Part shown: positions 53,346-63,980 of the stretch, piece after piece
Layout of the letters: the number at the start of each line of letters is the position of its first letter
Position numbering within the stretch: the stretch's first letter is position 1
Translations under genes and position numbers: made by a program
The notes under the pieces: generated by a model
Seen by the model: the letters and a program-made list of their open reading frames with translations, nothing else
Told to the model about the DNA's origin: nothing
The model's database searches: none
Assembly (NCBI GenBank): GCA_039583875.1
Contig: CM077149.1
Location: 153,948,416-154,012,415, forward strand
Direction: 5' to 3'
Length of the DNA stretch: 64,000 bases
From: Platanthera guangdongensis
Lineage: Eukaryota; Streptophyta; Magnoliopsida; Asparagales; Orchidaceae

Positions 53346-54972
53346 TTAGAATAGCCTTCCCAGCACGCCCTCGTCATCGGCATCGAAACATTCGACGGTT
53401 GGGTTAACAACGAGGAGAGGAGGCTCTTCGATGTGGTTCACTCCCCTTGAGGAGCAAGGAACATCTGAAATTTCTCTGCCCTTTGAAGTTGACGGGTCAG
53501 GGCGATCTTCTTTAGGAAGCAAGTCATGCATCTTGCCCTGCCGGAGCATCCTATGCACAAGCTGACGTAATGCTTGGCAGTCTTCTGTTCGATGGCCTGA
53601 CTCTTTGTGGAATTCACAATAAGGCTTTGAGTTTCTAGACCTCTGATCGGTCGACCGGTAGGGCTTCTTGTAGTTGGCCCTGTCTTTCAAGATTTGGCTT
53701 ACTTCTTGCACGACGTCGTCGAGATCAGACTCATGCAAGTCATCGTCTTGTTGTTGTTGGACAGCTGCTGTTTGAGAAGGAGCTATTGGTAGCAATGGAT
53801 CTTTAGCATCACGGCTCGGGAAGGAGTATCGCTGCGATGAAGCCTTCTCTCCTTCCTTGAGTAAGCTGGGAAACGATTGCAAGGAGACCTTGGAGGTTGC
53901 TTGCGAAACGGATCTTTCTCTGATACGAGCTTGGAGACGAAGCCTGGATTGCTCTTCTCACCTCAGATGTATGAGTTGGCTAGAGCGATCAGCTCTTGGT
54001 ATGTCCTTGGAGCACGGACATTAGCTTCAAATTTGAGAGGCCCTTCGCGAAGACCGTGGATAAGAGCCCACTGGTACATTTCTTGATCAACGATTTCGAT
54101 GTCCAGAATCTCTCTCTGGAATCGATCAACAATGAGACCAGGTTTCATCACTGCGCTGTCTGATTCAAAGAGGGCTTCAGGACCGCCCTTCTTGGAGGAG
54201 GTAGAGAATCTGAGAAGGAATTCTACTACGAAGATCAAGGAAGAAGAGATGGAGTGAGGACGGAGGCCATAGAACTAATCCACTCACATGCCCATCAAAG
54301 GTTGTCACAAGGAGCTTGCACTTGGTTGCATCTGACAGAGTCTTGAGAGCCACGGCTGATTCAAAGGCTTGAAGATGCTTGACTGGATCAGTCTCTCCTG
54401 TATAGATTGGCAGTCGAGGCTCTCTGAAGTTTGCTGGAGTAGGTTCAAGGCGAACACTCTCAATAAAGGGCGACGGCTCTTCCTGCTCCCACAGCATAGG
54501 GATCAAAGGGAGCATAGGCTGCAGCTGTAAAAGAAGCAGGGGGGTAGAAAGGAAAGGTTGCTGCAGGGGGAGCAGAGGCAGGAGCTGGGGGCAAGGATGA
54601 CTTCCTTGAAAGTTGAGAAATCTAGCAGGACTTCCCGGGCTGCTTGCCGGAAGAAGTTTTGGCGAGCGGCAAACTCTTCATCTTGAGTTCGCAAAGGAGC
54701 AGCAGGACCTTGCGGGAAGGTCGGGGTGTAAGGCGGATAGAACGGAGGACAAGCTTGAGAATAAGCTTGCTTATGCTCTGATGTTGGCGTTGGGTTGATT
54801 GGAGCAGCTGGAGCAGTTGCTGGACGAGAGTTAACCGCTGCGTGATCGCAGCAAGGACTTGGTTGATTGCTTGGAACTGTTGAGCATTCTCACGGCGCGA
54901 CTGCTCAAAAGCTTCCCAGAGAGGATCTTCACTGGGACTTGGAGCAAAGTTCTCGGCTGATTGATCTGACAT
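53346..54972 (-). pseudogene. gag of the gag-only element (Tat type), frameshifted
   Basis: ATG at 54972 (MSDQSAENFAPSPSEDPLWE) starts a Gln-rich coiled-coil-like N-terminus. The core follows in another frame: FREPRLPIYTGETDPVKHLQ, AFESAVALKTLSDATKCKLL, then VDRFQREILDIEIVDQEMYQ, WALIHGLREGPLKFEANV and RTYQELIALANSYI. A third block ends with the CHC knuckle YCEFHKESGHRTEDCQALRQ and VHRMLRQGKMHDLLPKEDRP. At least three frame changes or stops (near 54780, 54370, 53960) break it. No protease DNGSS motif follows: beyond 53346 only repeats are seen. Confidence 0.82.
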
Positions 54973-55025
54973 GGCTAACTGTCGCTATTCACCGTCTGAC
55001 CGGATCTGAAGGCCGCGTGTTAACT

Positions 55026-57239
55026 GTTGATGCGCAGAAACGTCGCGGGGCACCAGCCAGCTAACACGGAGGGGGTGTTCGATCTCACAAGCTAGGAGAG
55101 GAGGAGAGGAGGGAAGGAAGGAAGCCTCTGAGTACTCGAGAGTGGAGCAAACGGCTTGTCAAAGAGGGTTGCGGGGATAGAGGAGAGAAGCTTGACCAAC
55201 AGAGCGGTTGATCAAGAGAGGAGAAGGAGGTTGACCAGGAGCTGTCGAGCAGACGACTAATGTGACGGTTGTGCTTGCAGGTTGGAAGCCGAGGAGAGCT
55301 GAGCTGGCTGAGAAGAAGTCTGCTGAGCAGAGGAGCAAGGCTTGCTGAGTAGAGGAGCAAGACTTGCTGAGCAGAGGAGAAGAAGAGGGGGCCGCTAGCA
55401 GCGGCAACAACACACTTCGCCCGCCGCGGCCTAAATGCCACTCCGCGATGGGCTTTCCTTTTATTAATAGCTAGAGATTACAAGCTTACAAGTACACCTT
55501 TACAACAAAATCACTTAAAGGGTACAAGGAGAAGCTGGCGGCTAAGAGAGAAGAAAGTGCCAGAAAGCAGAGGAGAGGCTGCCAGAGACTAAGTAAAAGA
55601 GTCTGCTGGCAAGCTGGAGGATTGAGAAACTGAGTCTGCAGAGTCTGCTGGCAAGCTGCTGAAGAGCTGTGCGGACAGGAAATTGAGTCCGCAGAGCTTG
55701 CTGGAGGAGGTGACGACGGACTGCGCGGACTGGAAAACGGAGTCCGCAGGGCTTGCTGGCAGGACTTGCAGGATCCTCCCACCGTCTGGCGCGATGCAGA
55801 ATGAGAGGCACCATGGGCTATTTATAGGCCCAGGGAAGTTCTTCTAGAAGCGGGGCCCAGTGACATCAGCATGACGACCTGCGCGGACTCCGCGGACAGA
55901 GATTTTGCGTCCGCCACTGTTGAGCAATGAAGCGAGCGGAAGGACCCACCTGCAAAAAATTGGAGGTCGCCCCCTAGCGGGCGACCTGGACGGACTCCGG
56001 GAGGAGTCCGCCCGGCAGGCGGAGGCCGCCCCCTAGCGGGCGGCCTGGGCGGACTCCATGGGGAGTCCGCCCGGCAGGAGCCGGGGCCGCCCCCTAGCGG
56101 GCGGCCTGGGCGGACTCCGGGGGGAGTCCGCCCGGCAGGAGCGGGGCCGCCCCCTAGCGGGCGGCCTGGGCGGACTCCGGGTGGAGTCGCCCGGCTGGAG
56201 CCGGGGCCGCCCCTAGCGGGCGCCTGGGCGGACTCCGGGTGGAGTCCGCCCGGCGGGAGCCGGGGCCGCCCTGGGCGGACTCCGGGTGGAGTCCGCCCGG
56301 CGGAGCCGGGGCCGCCCCCTAGCGGGCGGCCTGGGCGGACTCGGGTGGAGTCCGCCCGGGGGAGCCGGGGCCGCCCCCTAGCGGGCGGCCTGGGCGGACT
56401 CCAGGGGGAGTCCGCCCGGGCAGGAGCCGGGGCCGCCCCTAGCGGGCGGCCTGGGCGGACTCCGGGGGGAGTCCGCCCGGCAGGAGCCGGGGCCGCCCCC
56501 TAGCGGCGGCCTGGGCGGACTCCGGTGTAGTCCACCCGGCTGGAGCGGGCGCCCCCTAGCGGGCGGCCTGGGCGGACTCCGGGTGGAGTCCGCCTGGCGG
56601 GAGCCGGGGCCGCCCCCTAGCGGGCGGCCTGGGCGGACTCCGGGTGGAGTCCGCCGGCGGGAGCCGGGGCCGCCCCCTAGCGGCGGCCTGGGCGGACTCC
56701 GGGTGGAGTCCGCCCGGCTGGAGCCGGGGCCGCCCCTAGCGGGCGGCCTGGGCGGACTCCGGGTGGAGTCCGCCCGGCTGGAGCCGGGGCCGCCCCCTAG
56801 CGGGCGGCCTGGGCGGACTCCGGGTGGAGCCGCCCGCTGGCGGGCAGACCGCCCCGGGGTGGGCGGCCTCGGCGGACGGCGGCAGGAGGCCGCCGCCCCT
56901 CGGGCAGCAGGGAGGGGTCCCCCTGGCGGGCTTCCTCGGCGGACGGCGGTAGGAGACCACCGCCCCTTGGGCGAAATAGGAGGCCGCTCCTGGTACTGCT
57001 GTTGGCGGACTCCTGCAAGGAAAAGACTGTATGATTAGCGGACCTAACCGCATGTCCCGCGAGGGTGAGCCATGGGAACAGCTCGCCGTCCCGCAGGGCA
57101 TGCGGTTGCTAGGAGACCTAGGCGGATAGGGAAGACTGTCCGCCTACGCTGGGACCCATCGCGATCAAAAGGGAGAAACTAAGGGTCACGATGAGCCAGC
57201 TGGCCACCTTGGGAAGGATCGCCGATTTCTGGGTTAACA
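55026..57239 (-). repeat. 5' LTR of the gag-only element (2214 bp)
   Basis: Plus strand starts TGTTGATGCGCAGAAACGTC and ends GGGTTAACA. TATA on the minus strand at about 55818-55827. The R-U5 half is very similar to the other LTR, whereas the GC-rich array (55970-56840) differs in unit order, so the arrays changed after insertion. Confidence 0.87.
55970..56840. repeat. 60 bp palindromic minisatellite in LTR U3, about 14 copies
   Basis: Same unit as 50290-51060, mostly with GGGCGGACTCCGGGTGGAGT in place of GACTCCAGGGGGAGT, showing local homogenisation of one variant in this LTR. Confidence 0.88.
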
Positions 57240-57249
57240 TAGTTTGTCC

Positions 57250-57860
57250 TTATTCACTCCCTCTAAGGGTGCCTCAAGATCCAACACAAACAAGAGGAGG
57301 AGTGTCTTACTTCGTGACGTTCATTGACGATTATTCGAGAAAACTACGTGTCAACGCTATTAAGACTAAAGATGAAGTCCTCAACACCTTTCAGAGATAC
57401 TACATTTATATGAAAAATAAATTTGGGAGAAAGCTATAATGCATCGGGTCTGACAATTGGGAAGAGTATATTGGTCCTTTTGATGAGTACTGTAGAGAGC
57501 AAGGGGTCAGTCATGAAAAGACTCCGCCTAAAATGTTGCAGCTGAATGACGTAGAAGAAAGAATGAATAAGACATTAATGGATAGGGTGGGGTGTATGTT
57601 ATCTGTGTCAAAGATATCTGATATGTTTTGGGGTGAGGCTTTATATACAGTTGCATACGTCATCAACCTCTCTCTCAGCTATGCATTACATGAGGGTTTT
57701 TCTTATATTATCTGGTTAGAGAAAACCCTTTATATAGTCACTTGAGGGTCTTTAGTTACAGAGCCTTTGTGCATGCCCCACGAGACAAAAGATCAAAGTT
57801 AGATTTTAAGACCCGATAATGCTTTTTTCTTGGATATGGACGTAGCGGCGAGTTTGACGA
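57250..57860 (+). pseudogene. copia integrase, duplication copy 2
   Basis: GVSYFVTFIDDYSRKLRVNA, VLNTFQRYYIYMKNKFGRKL-stop, GSDNWEEYIGPFDEYCREQG, then LNDVEERMNKTLMDRVGCML and ISDMFWGEALYTVAYVINLS, followed by the broken C-terminal part. Same stop pattern as copy 1, so most decay predates the duplication. Confidence 0.82.
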
Positions 57861-58169
57861 CAGATTCTTTAATCTAGTTGATAAGAAACTTGTACGCAGT
57901 TGTGGTGCTATATTTTGTGAGGATCGGCTTATGGTTAATCCTGAGAAAACTGAGAAGGACGACTCTCACATCGATGTAGAGTCTTATATAATTGGAAGTG
58001 ATGTTACTAAGGAGGCTACAGAGCCTGAGCCGATATAAAGAATTGAGGCACTTCCAAATCATGAGGATGCTATTGATATAGAGCCTACATAGGACATCAC
58101 TGATGATGTGCATACATCACCATCTGAGCTCGCTCCACAGAGGTCTGATAGAGTCAAACACTCATTTTG

Positions 58170-59290
58170 AGATACTCCACTAATGAGTATATTCTGTTGA
58201 CTGATGCAGGCTAACCTGAGTACTTTGATGAAGCAGTACAGAGCTCGGAGAAGAAAAATGGATGGTTGCTATTCAAGACGAAATATAATCTCTATATGTG
58301 AACCACACTTATGATTTGGTAAGATTTCCTAAGGGCAAGAAGACACTGAAGAATTAATCATTGGATTTTTAGCATTAAGCAGGGAGACCCCTCAACACAA
58401 CTCAAATATAGCGCCAGATTAGTGGTGAAGGGTTTTATTCAGAAACAAGGAGTTGATTTTGATGAGATCTTCTCTCCTCTTATAAAGATGTTGTCTATTC
58501 GGATAGTTCTTGGTCATGCTACAAGGCTAGACCTAGAGATTGAGCAGATGAATGTCAAGACCGCATTTCTACATAGCGATCTTGAGGAAGAGTTGTATAT
58601 GGAGCAGTCTGAATGATTCATGGTGAAAGTGAAGGAGAGTCTATTTTTTTGCTTGAAGAAGAGTTTAAATGGCCTGAAGTAGGCCCCACGATATTGGTAG
58701 AAGAAGTTTGATGCTTTTATGGGGGAGATTGACTTCGGGAGGACCACTCTTGATCGATGCATGTTATAAAGAAGCATGTTCCAGAGAATTAGATTATCTT
58801 ACTCCTTTATGTTGACGACAGACTGATAGTTAGGTGGAGCATTGCTCGCATTACCGAGCTGAAGCAATAGTTGAGCTCCATATTTGCGATAAAGATCCTG
58901 GGAGTTGTGAAGACTATCCTAGGGATGCTTACTCGGAGAGACAGAAGCTCCAAGATACTTTGACTATGATAGGAAAGATATATCAAGAAGGTGCTGCAGA
59001 GATTTAATATGGATATAGCGAAGAAGGTGAGCACGCCGCTTGCGGCTCACTTCAGACTTATTGTTGACCAGTGTCCAAGCACATCTAAGGAGAAAGTGGA
59101 GATGCAGAAGGTCCCCTATTCTTCTGCAGTTGGTAGTCTTTTGTATGTAATTGTGTGCATTCGCCATGATATAACACACATTGTTGGCACCGTTAGTAGG
59201 TTTCTCTCCAATTTCGGAAGGGAACATTCAAACATTGTGAAGTGGATTCTAAGTACGCACATGGGACATTAGACTTGGGGTAATGTTTGT
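58170..59290 (+). pseudogene. copia reverse transcriptase, duplication copy 2
   Basis: VKGFIQKQGVDFDEIFSPLI, LDLEIEQMNVKTAFLHSDLE and MEQSE-stop, then KKSLNGLK, YVDDRLI at about 58809-58829, VLQRFNMDIAKKVSTPLAAH and MQKVPYSSAVGSLLYVIVCI, ending VSRFLSNFGREHSNIVKWIL. Several stops are shared with copy 1, and copy 2 has extra ones (for example at the end of MEQSE). Confidence 0.82.
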
Positions 59291-59372
59291 AGATAGTGAG
59301 TCAGAGCTACTGAGCTATACTGATATTTATATGGCTTGAGATTTAGACTCTTGAAGATCGACTTCTGCGTAC

Positions 59373-60905
59373 TGTACAACCCCGTATTCGCGAAGAGTGG
59401 ATTCCAAACAAGGCAAACCCGTTTTTAAGTTTTTTGGAGATTTTGCACTCTCGGTGGCCAATTTTGGCTCTGGCTTGGAAACATACTATTAGAGGAGGAA
59501 AAAATTGGCTCCCCCCAATGGATCCTTTGTTGGGTGGCGGGTGCGGCAAGTTGGCTAGCACCCGCCCCGGCCTGTTGAGTCCATGGTAGGGGCAGGCCAG
59601 ACGGCCAGGGGCGCTCTCGCCCGGGCGGCCTGCTCGCGGGCGAGACGGCCAGGGGCCGGTCTCGCCCGGGCGGCCTGCTCGCGAGCGAGACGGCCAGGGG
59701 CCGGTCTCGCCCGAGCGGCCTGCTCGCGGGCGAGGCGGCCGCGCCTGGCTCTCGCCCGGGCGGCCTGCTCGCGGGCGAGGCGACCAGCGGCCGGTCTCGC
59801 CCGGGCGGCCTGCTCGCGGGCGAGGCGGCCGCGGCCTGGCTCTCGCTCGGGCGGCCTGCTCGCGGGCGAGACGGCCAGCGGCCGGTCTCGCCCGAGCGGC
59901 CTGCTCGCGGGCGAGGCGGCCGTGGCCTGGCTCTTGCCCGGGCGGCCTGCTCGCGGGCGAGACGGCCAGCGGCCGGTCTCGCCCGAGCTACCTGCTCGCG
60001 GGCGAGGTGGTTGTGGCCTGGCTCTCGCCCGGGCGGCCTGCTCGCGGGCGAGACGGCCAGCGGCCGGTCTCGCCCGAGCGGCTTGCTCGCGGGCGAGGCG
60101 GCCGTGGCCTGGCTCTCGCCCGAGCGGCCTGCTCGCGGGCGAGGCGGCCGTGGCCTGTCTCTTGCCCGGGCGGCCTGCTCGGGCGAGACAGCCAGCGGCC
60201 GGTCTCGCCCGAGCGGCCTGCTCGCGGGCGAGGCGGCCGTGTGGCCTAGCTCTCGCCCGGGCGGCCTGCTCGCGGGCGAGGCGGCCGCGGCCTGGCTCTC
60301 GCCCGGGCGGCCTTCTCGCGGGCGAGGCGGCCGCGGCCTGGCTCTCGCCCGGGCGGCCTGCTCGCGGGCGAGACGGCCGCGGCCTGGCCTCGCCGAGCGG
60401 CCTGCTCGCGGCCTGCTCGCGGCCTGCCCGACGGCCTGGTGCCGTCTCGGTTGTTTGGGGGCGGGGCGTTGGCGGCGTGCTTTTACCGCTGAGCCCTTGG
60501 GGCGTTTACCCCTCTGCCCCCCGGCGTGAGCGTTTCCTATTGGCCCAAGGCTTTTTGGGCGTGAGGGTATCTCGGTCATTTTGGTCCATGGGGTTTTGGA
60601 AAACTATAAATAGACCCCCTTGGGTGCCTTTGGGGAGGATCTTTTTTGGGCTTCGTCCTCCCTTAGTTCCTCCTTGGTAGAGTAGAGAGGGCTCCTCCAA
60701 GGCACCCTAGCTCGAGCATTGACTAGGGAGGGGAAGAGCTCAGGTAGCCTTCCGGGTGAGGTGGGACCTCCGCGCTAGTAGCCGAGGGTCTGTTCCTAGT
60801 TTCCAAGTCTTCGGTCCGTGACGTTCCTCCGAGTGTAGTAGGTGTGAGGTCACCCCTCTTTTGGGACCCCGAACTCCACGAGAGACCAAGTTTTTGGTTT
60901 CAACA
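59373..60905 (+). mobile_element. solo LTR (1533 bp) with 5 bp TSD, private to duplication copy 2
   Basis: Starts TGTACAACCCCGTATTCG and ends TTTTTGGTTTCAACA, flanked by cgtac (59368-59372 and 60906-60910). A TATAAATA box lies at about 60606-60613, so orientation is plus. The U3 is filled by a GC-rich array. Copy 1 shows the unoccupied site at about 35040-35055. LTR ends resemble the Tat LTRs at 3797-4423 and 18592. Confidence 0.93.
59583..60440. repeat. GC-rich CTCGCGGGCGAG minisatellite in LTR U3
   Basis: Half-units of about 45-60 bp: CGGCCTGCTCGCGGGCGAG + GCGGCCGTGGCCTGGCTCTC or ACGGCCAGCGGCCGGTCTCG + CCCGAG. CTCGCGGGCGAG and CGGCCG are self-complementary. The array produces long open frames on both strands that I reject as genes. 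Confidence 0.88.
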
Positions 60906-60910
60906 CGTAC

Positions 60911-61260
60911 CTGATCTTATTTGCAGGGAGGGCTATGTTGGGCAGTTTAGACTGCAGAAGTGTGTCGCACTATCTACTATATAGACAGAGTTTATTGCAA
61001 TCACTAAGGCAGAGAAAAGCTTATTTGTATGAAGCGTTTCATAAAGGAGCTGGATTTCACTCAAGAGCGCTACACACTTCTATGCGATAGTCAGAGTGCG
61101 ATTCATTTTAGGAAGAACCCCACCTTTCACTCGAGGTACAAACATATTGACACGTGGTATCATTGGATACATGACACTCTAGTGCTGAGAGAGATAGATT
61201 TGCAAAAAGGTGTACACAGATGACAATGAAGCAGATATGCTTATGAAGACTGTGTCGAGA
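60911..61260 (+). pseudogene. copia RNase H, duplication copy 2 (after solo LTR)
   Basis: LICREGYVGQFRLQKCVALS, a stop, then TEFIAITKAEKSLFV, FIKELDFTQERYTLLCDSQS, AIHFRKNPTFHSRYKHIDTW and REIDLQKGVHR. The DSQSAI and HID words are the usual copia RNase H landmarks. Confidence 0.8.
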
Positions 61261-61462
61261 AGAAAGTTCGAGCATTGCATGAGAATCACCGACATGGTGG
61301 TTCCCTCCACATAAAGCAAATGAGAATTGGTTGTTAGGTACAATTCTCATCCTTTGTGGAGAAAACTATTAACTTAAATTTGGTATTGCTCACCAAAAGT
61401 GGAGACATGTTTGGAGATTTGAAGGAAGATTGTCAGAAGAACATGTTTCTTCACTTAGTGGA

Positions 61463-61476
61463 AAAGAGGGGGATTG
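61463..61476 (+). promoter_or_regulatory. copia polypurine tract, copy 2
   Basis: GGAAAAGAGGGGGA directly before the LTR start TGTTGAGATA at about 61478; its counterpart in copy 1 is at 34491-34505. Confidence 0.75.
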
Positions 61477-61477
61477 T

Positions 61478-62210
61478 TGAGATACTTTTCTCGTAAGTTT
61501 GAAAGAGACTAACCAATTTTGATCATGTTTTTCAAGCATGACATGTGTGAAAAGGAGTAGTCGTCATTGACCTCGAAACCAACATGTGCTATTGAAGGAA
61601 GCTCTAAGGAAAGTGCCTAAATGAAGCTTCATGACATATGCTTTTGACCGAGAGAAGCTTCATGAAAATTTCATCCATATGCCATCTACTAGCTACCACT
61701 ATCTCCTTGGTTTTGGGCCTATAAATAGGTATGCAGGAGGAGTGGTAAGACATCCACTTCTCTCCAAACTCAAGCCTTGAAAAATTTCTAAAGTAACCTT
61801 TGTGGCAATTGTCTCAGTTTGGAAGAGTTTTCAGACGACGTTCTACGACGTTGACGATTAATACTTTGCATACACGGATTGGATCCGGAGCAGATTTGTG
61901 CAAGATCCGAAGAGGCATCTTGCATAGGATTTGTGTAATCCGGTCCGCCACTGTTGCTAACTTGCAAGTTTTGATACTGTTTATTGTATAATATTGTGTG
62001 ATGCGAAATTAATGAAGATTCTGTGTGGATCGATGATGAAAACCTTGTAATTGACTATTGTTTTCATATATTTTTAATGACGACTTTCTGATCTGCACTT
62101 CGATCGTCCTGTGGTTTTCACTCATTTGAGTTTTCACGTTAAATTCATGTGTCACTTTTATTATTTTTATTTTATGTTATGTTTTGATTGTGTATTGGCA
62201 TACTACTAAG
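61478..62210 (+). repeat. 3' LTR of copia element in duplication copy 2
   Basis: Begins TGTTGAGATACTTTTCTCG; CCTATAAATAGG at about 61719-61730. The right end is approximate (near TGTGTATTGGCA, 62200). Confidence 0.7.
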
Positions 62211-62886
62211 CAGTCATGTAAGTACTTACTCGAACTAATTTGCAGATGTTCTGATCGGACTTACATGTTCTCTAGCCCAAAAGGACGGCTCTGCCTATAT
62301 ATATAAGCATGAAAGATACATTAATGTTAGTTTGGCGGGAAATATATAATAATAATATTTATGATATTGATATATTTAAAATGTGTGTGTGTGATAGTAT
62401 AATAATATACAGTGCCCCAGCCACAATATGACCACGGCTGCAACAATGTCACAACACAACGACACTTCCGCTGCTTGCCCCCCTTCCCCAAAAAAGCACG
62501 ATTGCAATTACCCGACACAACTGCCCTTTGGTGCCTACAAGCAGTGGGGGTGTCATGCCGAAATTACATTGTCACTGTTATGATCCTGTGGTGGTCACAC
62601 AGGTCCCTAATTCATGCACCCGTGTGTGTATTAACTTATATTCCTAAAGGGGCTTCCTCTCTCTTTCTTTCCTTTGTCTTGTTTTTCTTTCCATTTTTAT
62701 AGCATTTTTGTAATAATTAATATATATATATTATTATTAATTATTAATAAGACAAGTCCGTACTCGCTTTCAAACCCATCAAAACTTCAAAAACCATGCA
62801 CTATCTTTTTTTTAAAAAGCCATCATAATCTATGATATTCGCAGCAACTAAATATAATATAATGAACTAAAATAAACAACATGAAC
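62211..62886. other. duplicated non-LTR flank, no gene
   Basis: Matches copy 1 at 33750-33250 and 32250-32103. Contains short (GT)n and TA runs and no supported frame. Its presence in both copies shows that the duplication included DNA beyond the retrotransposon. Confidence 0.6.
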
Positions 62887-62887
62887 T

Positions 62888-63546
62888 CAGGCCTGCCCAA
62901 AAGGCCCGATCGGGCCGGCCCGGACCGGGCCTGATCGGGCCCGGGCTTTTGCAAACCGGGCCGAGCCCGGGCCCTTTCTTTATCGGGCTCGGGCGGGCCC
63001 GGGCTTTGACCCCGGGAAGGGGCCCGAGCCGGCCCCCCGGGACGGGACGGGCCGGGCCGGGCCCAGGCCGGGCCCTCTTAAGAAAAAAAAAAATACTTAA
63101 AAAAATAAAAAAATGAAATAAAAATAGAATAAAAAATTTTATTAATATTGAAATTTAAAAAAACAAAATTACACTTTTAAAAAAAATAGAAAAAAAAAAG
63201 AAATTTATTATTTTAAATGATAATAAAAAAAATTACATTTTTATAAATTCAGATTGTCCATCTCCTCTTCAATTTCCTCGGAGCTCTCCTCCAACGCTGA
63301 AATGTGTTGCTTCCTATTCGTAGCATCCAAATAATCCTTGTAGCAGATGCATAGTTCGAGTGATTCTTCATTTAGTCGGCTCCTCCGCGTGTTCAAAATC
63401 CTGCCACTAAGAGAAAAAGCGGACTCCGAAGCTACTGTACTAGCTTGAATAGATATCGAAGTTTTCGATCTCTTCCGTAGTCATAAAATCACGAAATTGT
63501 GTTTTCGTATACAGTCCTAATTCGTTTAAACTACTCGATGTGCGTG
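62888..63546 (-). mobile_element. truncated hAT element, copy 2
   Basis: Starts CAGGCCTGCCCAAAAGGCCC, then the same CGGGCC-rich sub-terminal part as 41987-42160. The transposase C-terminus reads on the minus strand (SESAFSLSGRILNTRRSRLN from about 63430). Relative to the other copy about 80 bp are missing at 63451, removing the K-W-W core of the dimerisation domain. The element breaks off at 63546 (GATGTGCGTG), inside what is the pre-C-terminal region of the transposase. Confidence 0.88.
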
Positions 63547-63547
63547 C

Positions 63548-63705
63548 TGGGGGGAGGGCGAAGCCCGCTTAAATGCCAAGCGGGCGAAGCCCGCTTGATT
63601 GCGGGCGATTTTATTAAAAGCTGGGGGGGCGGGCGAAGCACGCTTAAATGTCAAGCGGGCGAAGCCCGCAGCGACGCATCGAGAACAGGCGGGGCCCGTT
63701 CGAAG
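63548..63705. repeat. hairpin-rich GCGGGCGAAGCCCGC repeats
   Basis: GCGGGCGAAGCCCGC, a GAA-loop hairpin, occurs about four times in two tandem units of roughly 75 bp. A comparable GCGGGCTTCGCCCGCC lies at 32346-32362 in the copy 1 insertion. Confidence 0.75.
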
Positions 63706-63709
63706 ATGC

Positions 63710-63733
63710 TAGTATATATATATATAATATATA

Positions 63734-63809
<76 letters not shown>

Positions 63810-63810
63810 T
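63710..63810. repeat. (TA)n microsatellite with TAATA interruptions
   Basis: About 100 bp of TA repeats separating two repeat-derived segments. Confidence 0.95.
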
Positions 63811-63811
63811 A

Positions 63812-63980
63812 TTATAAAGAAATATGGAGGTCTGCAAATAGCATGAGTTCGAAATTGAAAGAAAATTAGATGGCTGTCGGATTTCAGAGATTTGATCATG
63901 AACCGTTGGATCAAACCAACCCTCTCTCTTCAGATTTTACAAGTGGTCCTAAACCTACTACTAGAGATCTTAAAATTAAG
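63812..63980 (-). repeat. terminal part of a dispersed repeat (related to 33000-33180)
   Basis: On the minus strand it reads GTAGGTTTAGGACCACTTGT, TTTCGAACTCATG and TTTCTTTATAATATGA before (TA)n. The copy at 33028-33172 has the same words and order, also ending at (TA)n. TTCGAACTC resembles a pol III B box, but no A box was found. Confidence 0.55.

Larger units (their letters stand above)
49383..57239 (-). mobile_element. gag-only LTR retrotransposon (TR-GAG/LARD-like), 7.9 kb
   Basis: Direct LTRs at 49383-51433 and 55026-57239 enclose 3.6 kb with gag on the minus strand and no protease, RT, RNase H or integrase. A polypurine tract (AAAAAGTGCGGGGATTA on the minus strand) precedes the left, 3', LTR. 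Elements with gag only have been described in plants as TR-GAG and are thought to be mobilised by enzymes of a related autonomous element; the tract and the gag type point to the Tat lineage. Right flank tagtt (57240-57244) and left flank tttga (49378-49382) do not match, so there is no TSD. Confidence 0.87.
57240..62886 (+). repeat. inverted segmental duplication, copy 2
   Basis: Inverted counterpart of 32103-37188, about 4.1 kb of shared sequence once private insertions are removed. It opens at TAGTTTGTCCTTATTCACTC and ends at about 62886 (AACATGAA). It contains the solo LTR 59373-60905, absent from copy 1. Its right end is cut by a truncated hAT element. Confidence 0.87.

Noticed and set aside
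53877..54086. Plus-strand frames opposite gag, such as this one
   Set aside because: Shadows of the minus-strand gag.
59425..60680. Long open frames on both strands (384 aa minus, 365 aa plus)
   Set aside because: They lie in the GC-rich minisatellite of a solo LTR. Stops are rare at this composition and the proteins are simple Arg/Pro/Gly/Ala repeats in both directions.
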